From contig JAIBBG010000001.1 in assembly GCA_019694805.1 (NCBI GenBank), positions 451,412-515,411 on the forward strand: a stretch of 64,000 nt of DNA, given 5' to 3'. A model generated the notes under the pieces. The model was not told where the DNA came from, made no database searches, and saw only the letters and a program-made list of their open reading frames with translations. Made by a program: the position numbers and the translations under genes. Positions 60,801 through 64,000 of this stretch are shown here, one piece after another; within the stretch, counting starts at the first letter, position 1, and each line of letters starts with the position of its first letter. This stretch comes from Flavobacteriales bacterium. GTDB lineage: Bacteria > Bacteroidota > Bacteroidia > Flavobacteriales_D > Sanyastnellaceae.

Positions 60801-63800
60801 CAATTTGGTTCCGGGTATACAATATTTCAGTTGGACCATATCCAATGGCCCTTGTATACCTTCTGAAACATCCGATACCATAGCTATTCATGTATTCGAT
60901 TCTACATTACCGGATGCCTATGCAGGAGAAAATGATTCTTTATGTGCGCCATTCGATTTATCTCCTGTTTGTACCACATTGAATGGATCAATACTCTCTG
61001 GTGCTGCAACAGGTGAATGGACACAAGTTTCTGGACCATCATCAGCAACATTTGACGATACCACAACCAGCATCTCTGGCATTTGTAATTTGATTGTTGG
61101 AACATACAGCTTTGTGTGGACCGTGAACAATGGTCCTTGCGGTATGACCTCTGATACGGTGCTTGTTGTGATCAATGATCCGAACATTACCCAGCCGTCT
61201 GCCGGACCTGATGCTTTCTATTGCACCCCAACAAGTACACACTTCATGAGTGCTTCTGTGCCAACAGCCCCTGCATATGGTTACTGGCAGAGCATTTCAC
61301 CTAACGTAACCGTGGTGAATGAAGCTGACCCAAATACTGAAATAACCAATCTAACAGTTGGTCAACACATTTTCTTGTGGCACTTCAATAATGGAGCATG
61401 CGGTACTTCATCCTTTGATGATATTTCTGTTTTCGTATTCGACGAATTCAATCCACCTGCAGATGCAGGACTTGATCAAGAAATTTGTTTGCCGTTGACA
61501 GAAGTTACCATGAATGCCTCATTCCCATTCTATCCTGCAGTTGGTCAATGGAGTATTCTTGATGGATGTGGTTCTATTGCCATTGGCGATGTGAACAATC
61601 CACTTACACAGGTAACAGGACTATGTCTTGGAACACAATGTTTCTTATGGACAGTCGACAACGGACCATGTCCTGTAGGACTCACAGAAGATACCATTTG
61701 TGTACGCGTGTTTGACCCGGGAATTACAGTGGATGCAGGTCCGGATCAATCTATATGTACACCTTTGGATCAAGTGGTTATGGATGCCACCGTTCCGCAA
61801 GATCCTAACTATGGAACATGGATACTGATCGCAGGAGGTGGAACGATAGTTACCCAAGGTGATCCTGTCACAGTGATAGATGACTTGCCTGTTGGTATCA
61901 ATTGTTATGAATGGCAACTTTACAATGGCAATTGTGAGAATGGACTTCCATCAGATGACTTGTGTATTTATGTTTATGATGAAAGCCAACCACCAGCTAA
62001 TGCAGGTGAAGACATTGAGTTGTGCTATCCAGATACCAATACAACACTAACTGGAAATAGCCCGATCTTGCCTGCAACTGGACATTGGACATTGATTTCG
62101 GGAACAGCGAACATTGTATCACCAACAGCAAGTGTGACGAATGTAACAGGTCTCGAAGTTGGAGATCATGTATTCACATGGACGATAGACAATGGCCCAT
62201 GCGATAACCCAATCACTGTGGACACCATTGTGGTTCATGTATTCCCAGACAACCCACAAGCAGCATTGGCTGGTCCTGATCAGCAATTGTGTACTCCAGA
62301 TTCTTCAGTAACTCTCGCAGCATTGATGCCTGCGGTTCCTTCTACTGCGACATGGGTGCCAGTTTCATTGGGTGGCACGATCAGCAGTGTGGAGGATCCT
62401 TCAGCGGTACTGAACTTCCTTACAGTTGGAGTGCACACTTTGGAATGGCATGTTTACAATGGTCCATGTAATCCAGAAAGTGTAGATGCGGTAAGCATAT
62501 TCGTGTATGATGCCACCGCACCACTTGCCAATGCAGGACCAGATCAGGAGATCTGTGCACCACAAGATACAGTGGTCATGCAAGGAAGTGAAATTACATA
62601 TCCAGGAACAGGTGAATGGTCGCTGGGTACTGTCTCTGGAAATCCTTTCTTCAACAATCCTACTGATTCAACTACTACAGTTACAAATCTTGCCATCGGC
62701 AAATCGGAACTCATATGGACATTCGATAACGGTGCGTGCGGAGTTTCAAGCGATACCATGATGGTATCCGTTTTCGACCCGGCATCTCCTTCAGCTACGG
62801 CCAACAGCGATAGTTTATTCTGCGATCCGCCAGCATGCGTAGATCTTATTGGTTCCTCTACCCTACCACCGGCTTATGGTTGGTGGGAACAAATTGCTGG
62901 TGACATCGACTCAGATATTGCGGATAGCACATCTAATATCACAACGGCTTGTGGACTTGCATTGAACGAATCTGCATTTGTTTGGACAGTTTACAATGGC
63001 GCTTGTCCTAATAGTTTAACTGCCGATACAGTTTGGTATTACATCTATGACTCACAGGTAGCTCAGGCATTTGCGGGCAATGACAGTTCCTTCTGTGGTG
63101 AGCAAGTGTCATTCACACTTCAAGGCAGTCAACTTGTTGGTACAGTTTCAGGTTTAGCAACCGGTTCTTGGACAGGTGGTGGAGGCACCATCATTAATCC
63201 TGAGACTTCTTCTGCCACAGTCACTGATATGCCTGTGGGTGTGAATTGCTATACTTGGACCGTTGACAATGGAGCTTGCGGAATTTCAACCGACGAAGTA
63301 TGTGTAACTGTTTATGATCCACTTCACGAAGTGGCCTATGCAGGTGAAGGATCTATTATTTGCGAAGGTGATTTCGTTTCATTCAATTTAAATGCGAATG
63401 AAGCCATAGCGCCCGCAACCGGCCTGTGGTCTGTGATTGGCGGACCAGCAGACATAGAAGATCCGGAACTCCATGATGCGCTTGTGACCTACCTCGGACA
63501 AATAACAGTGCCACTGATGAGTGTCTATGATACTTTGATGTGGACGATTGACAATGGTGTCTGCGGAAGTACCTCAGACACGATCATGTTCGAGTTGCAG
63601 GATTGTGAGACCGTGAAAATACCGGATGCTTTCTCACCGAATAACGACGGTGTGAACGATGCGTTCTTCATTTCAAATCTTCAACACTATCCTCAGAACA
63701 ACATTCAAATATTCAATAGATGGGGAGCGCTGGTATATTCAGCTTCACCATATAAAGGAGATTGGGATGGCACTTCACATGAAGCAGGTACCATTGGAGA

Positions 63801-63903
63801 AATACTTCCGGTTTCTACCTATTACTACGTGTTGAGTATTGGTTCTGAATACGAGGAAGAGCCGAATAAAGTGTTCACCGGTTTCGTATATCTCAAACGC
63901 TAA
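54841..63903 (+). CDS. Giant T9SS-exported repeat protein (SprB-like adhesin, type B sorting domain)
   Basis: The 3020-residue protein has a signal peptide cleaved before Gln (LADA/Q) and an N-terminal Ig-like region to about residue 130. It has 31 repeats of about 85-95 residues (55231 to about 63610) and a C-terminal gliding-motility-associated type B sorting domain (IPDAFSPNNDGVND to FTGFVYLKR). Each repeat follows the plan AGxDQxxCxP ... TGxW ... VTNLxxGxxxFxWxxxNGxC ... DxVxIxVYD, like PKD-like/Ig surface modules. The first Cys and the NGxC Cys probably form a disulfide. Residues 313-2620 contain no Lys. The gene is likely co-transcribed with the following exported-protein gene. A gliding or adhesion role is inferred from similarity of plan to SprB. 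Confidence 0.92.
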   Translation: MINSLRITLITALFSFIVQLADAQLTFYDPVSGLPTTSYTLSPSLCQGASVDHCINVSSGGTSHSITSFSGSAGTIVIAPPSNPFQRCFRYTAPFNFTGPNTITFTVTNNLGQSSNLQITIIVVNPNTPLNAGADQQLCSPTNFTTLTAVSPDPLATGYWTKLTGPGTISGGTDSPAIPGVDQQGGATVNVTGLQLGSNIFIWHQDYPCDQNVDVVTIYVYNGTPPIADANICYPSTVSHLPDTIILCGTTSYNLCASNPGTAATGTWTIFGGCGVIFNINNPNAPVTNLCPGYNNFEWNIGNGPCPGGETKDTLVISVYPSVQQAIAPADVTRCIGNFTSVTLAGNALVGANTALWTFVSGPVTPVISSPNTSSTSISGLSQPGVYCFDYTVTSGPCGSTTDQVCIYVYSPSSPINAGVDQTICLPNNSATMAAIAPTAPATGVWSVVAGTGSFVNGASPTSVVNGLSVGVNTFRWTVSNGNCANNGNFDDVNITVYPVSQPAANAGPDLSFNYSGTALSTTLAGNSPTAPGTGIWTVSPAGPIITNPANPTSTVTNLTPGQYTFTWCLNNGSCDPAVCDQMVINVFNCQLSTINAGPDQNMCAPSNSATMAATVPVLPATGSWSTITGGGSFSSTTSATASVTNIPIGVNTYRWTVNNGGCGTLTDDVIVNVFDNTATVSQAGQDQEFCATSGLVSTVMTATAPVAPATGSWTILNSGSLSSNTAANATVTNLPVGAHSFVWVVNNGPCGIARDTVVIRVYAPGQTSANAGADQELCSTNPNTTLVANNLISPATGQWTIVTGGGTIVNPTSSATAVTNIPVGHHVYRWTIDNGPCTSPAQLSDDVVIDVFSVNTEAAFAGPDQDICSNITTINLNGSLISTPTTGLWTVSPTGPVFSNATISNPTVTNLTPGTTYTFTWSVDNGPCSSTSDAMILDYFNNNQPAANAGPDIEICQPQNTVTMAANAADSPAVGTWQLISGPNTPLFSANDPVTSVSNLITGTYIFRWSIDNGACSPTLTFDEMSIEVFDDEQLNADAGDDQELCEPVTETTLTGNTLISPATGLWTQISGPNTATINNPNLVQVEISNLVVGCYVFRWTVTNGACTPPSTFDDVQVCVFDDSQTAANAGPDQTICTPINSTTLAANTIISPATGTWTVISGPNTPTFSSVNSNTATISNLVVGTYVLEWCVDNGSCFNANTCDQMIIEVFFTDAPDADAGDNQAICTPQDAVFMNGNSPVSPATGIWTVVSGGGAIVNPANPTTEITNIPVGTSCFQWTIDNGGCGSGTTFDLICVDVYPSNQPPADAGEDQDMCTPQSSTNLEGNLPISPAMGSWTQISGPTTAGIASPTSHNSLVTGLDVGCYEFVWTVNNGACANPITSDTVQICVYNSGFPPSNAGIDQELCWPTSSTVMDADGAISPGEGTWNQISGPTTVTFSNINDSLATISDLAIGIYEFEWSLNYSACGSEADVVTITVYSDQQTPSSAGADQFLCTPTSSTTLDANAVIPPGYGTWTSLTPQADFVNANDPNTTVFNLAQGIDTLIWTIYNGPCLAAEFTVDTVFIFLNDVNQPAADAGQDQEFCTPHNFASLVGNDPIAPAFGTWTTTGTATISNPSGPNTDVSNLVLGTNTFCWTIDNGTCDPPSTTDCVDIIMFPEEQLPANAGPDQDVCGTITNCTTLAGNSIISPAVGTWQQISGLTTVTFNNEHDPNAEACGMIPGVYVLQWCIENGPCGEVTCDQMTITIYDNSTEPASVGEDIEMCTPENSAVMNASIANLPGFGIWTVVSGSGLIEDEDNPATTISNLPIGTNEFSWCISNGVCPNASTCDTITIDVFDQFAPVAYAGEDQDWCDPVTSVFMTADQPAAPGIGTWTAIGNSTNIIDMNDPATEINGFGIGEYTYLWTVYNGPCESTNTTDLVTINIFDHDQPASDVGPDFEFCTPQTSATMNATEPVFPATGYWSIIGSSIGQIQNLTSPTTDITNLVPGIQYFSWTISNGPCIPSETSDTIAIHVFDSTLPDAYAGENDSLCAPFDLSPVCTTLNGSILSGAATGEWTQVSGPSSATFDDTTTSISGICNLIVGTYSFVWTVNNGPCGMTSDTVLVVINDPNITQPSAGPDAFYCTPTSTHFMSASVPTAPAYGYWQSISPNVTVVNEADPNTEITNLTVGQHIFLWHFNNGACGTSSFDDISVFVFDEFNPPADAGLDQEICLPLTEVTMNASFPFYPAVGQWSILDGCGSIAIGDVNNPLTQVTGLCLGTQCFLWTVDNGPCPVGLTEDTICVRVFDPGITVDAGPDQSICTPLDQVVMDATVPQDPNYGTWILIAGGGTIVTQGDPVTVIDDLPVGINCYEWQLYNGNCENGLPSDDLCIYVYDESQPPANAGEDIELCYPDTNTTLTGNSPILPATGHWTLISGTANIVSPTASVTNVTGLEVGDHVFTWTIDNGPCDNPITVDTIVVHVFPDNPQAALAGPDQQLCTPDSSVTLAALMPAVPSTATWVPVSLGGTISSVEDPSAVLNFLTVGVHTLEWHVYNGPCNPESVDAVSIFVYDATAPLANAGPDQEICAPQDTVVMQGSEITYPGTGEWSLGTVSGNPFFNNPTDSTTTVTNLAIGKSELIWTFDNGACGVSSDTMMVSVFDPASPSATANSDSLFCDPPACVDLIGSSTLPPAYGWWEQIAGDIDSDIADSTSNITTACGLALNESAFVWTVYNGACPNSLTADTVWYYIYDSQVAQAFAGNDSSFCGEQVSFTLQGSQLVGTVSGLATGSWTGGGGTIINPETSSATVTDMPVGVNCYTWTVDNGACGISTDEVCVTVYDPLHEVAYAGEGSIICEGDFVSFNLNANEAIAPATGLWSVIGGPADIEDPELHDALVTYLGQITVPLMSVYDTLMWTIDNGVCGSTSDTIMFELQDCETVKIPDAFSPNNDGVNDAFFISNLQHYPQNNIQIFNRWGALVYSASPYKGDWDGTSHEAGTIGEILPVSTYYYVLSIGSEYEEEPNKVFTGFVYLKR
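55231..63610 (+). repeat. 31 degenerate tandem repeats within the giant surface protein gene
   Basis: Units of about 255-290 bp encode the repeat plan given for the protein. Neighbouring units differ clearly in nucleotides, so the array is old and not an assembly collapse. Repeats 3, 5, 11, 12, 13, 14, 17, 18, 19, 24, 25 and 30 carry an extra pair of cysteines near the Trp strand and the following strand. Confidence 0.9.
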
Positions 63904-63915
63904 ACACCAGAGATC

Positions 63916-64000
63916 ATGAAAAAATCATTTCCATATTTCAAACACTACACAACGATGAGGATTTATCTCATGATTGTTCCGGTGATATTGTTTTGCCAGA
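63916..64000 (+). CDS. Start of an exported protein (partial, possibly PorP/SprF family)
   Basis: From ATG 63916, 12 bp after the giant gene, a frame reads a signal-peptide-like N-terminus with a hydrophobic stretch RIYLMIVPVILFCQ, cut by the window edge. In Bacteroidota a PorP/SprF-family outer-membrane protein gene usually follows a type B sorting-domain gene and is needed for export of its product. Identity here is inferred from position only. An internal ATG at 63955 is also possible. Confidence 0.55.
   Translation, partial: MKKSFPYFKHYTTMRIYLMIVPVILFCQ

Noticed and set aside
55231..63610. CRISPR array or assembly artefact in the long repeat region
   Set aside because: The repeats are about 270 bp, coding throughout and diverged from each other, with no short identical repeats or unique spacers.

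Overview
The window is a chromosomal segment of a Bacteroidota bacterium, most likely from the Flavobacteriales or a close relative; the species cannot be named from sequence alone. Four things support this. There are type IX secretion (T9SS) C-terminal sorting domains, two of type A and one of type B. There is an ECF sigma / STN-domain TonB receptor / DUF4249 / FecR cluster. Many signal peptides are cleaved directly before Gln. Promoters fit the Bacteroidota pattern TAnnTTTG, the best being a TTG-N19-TAAATTTG in front of tRNA-Gln. Shine-Dalgarno sequences are not obvious, and GTG or TTG starts are frequent among the minus-strand genes.

Layout. 1-4.8 kb: a LytTR regulator, a truncated propeller-type sensor and a 1172-residue outer-membrane protein. 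5-12.6 kb: an ABC permease, queA, then the minus-strand cluster sigma factor - TonB receptor - DUF4249 lipoprotein - FecR, in which the anti-sigma gene is unusually last. 12.8-34.9 kb: mostly housekeeping and envelope genes: threonine dehydrogenase, cysS, a glutaminyl-cyclase-like M28 protein, a TolB-like propeller/barrel protein, a PhoR/PhoB pair, SDRs, a VOC protein, a PlsC-like acyltransferase, gmd, an MsbA-like exporter, two paralogous small secreted proteins, nitroreductase and an M28 peptidase. 35-48.5 kb: a T9SS-exported thioredoxin-like protein, tRNA-Cys, a coiled-coil membrane protein, yraN, rluB, DUF4271, hemD, dprA, a 31-residue small ORF, an aldehyde dehydrogenase, tRNA-Gln, a LysM glucosaminidase and a polyprenyl synthetase. 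48.9-64 kb: two giant T9SS cargo proteins of 1340 and 3020 residues with a lipoprotein between them. The start of another exported protein follows at the right edge.

The surface-protein end is the most unusual part. The 3020-residue protein contains 31 degenerate repeats of about 90 residues. It has 2308 consecutive residues without lysine and 1188 without lysine or arginine. Twelve repeats carry an additional cysteine pair. In every case both cysteines are gained or lost together, and their positions slide in opposite directions by the same number of residues, which is the signature of cross-strand disulfides in an antiparallel beta hairpin. The genes fit together as an envelope-oriented neighbourhood: export by signal peptidase I, N-terminal pyroglutamate formation by the glutaminyl-cyclase-like protein, then T9SS delivery of large disulfide-rich adhesin-like proteins to the cell surface. 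The last step is inferred, because no core T9SS gene is certain in this window.
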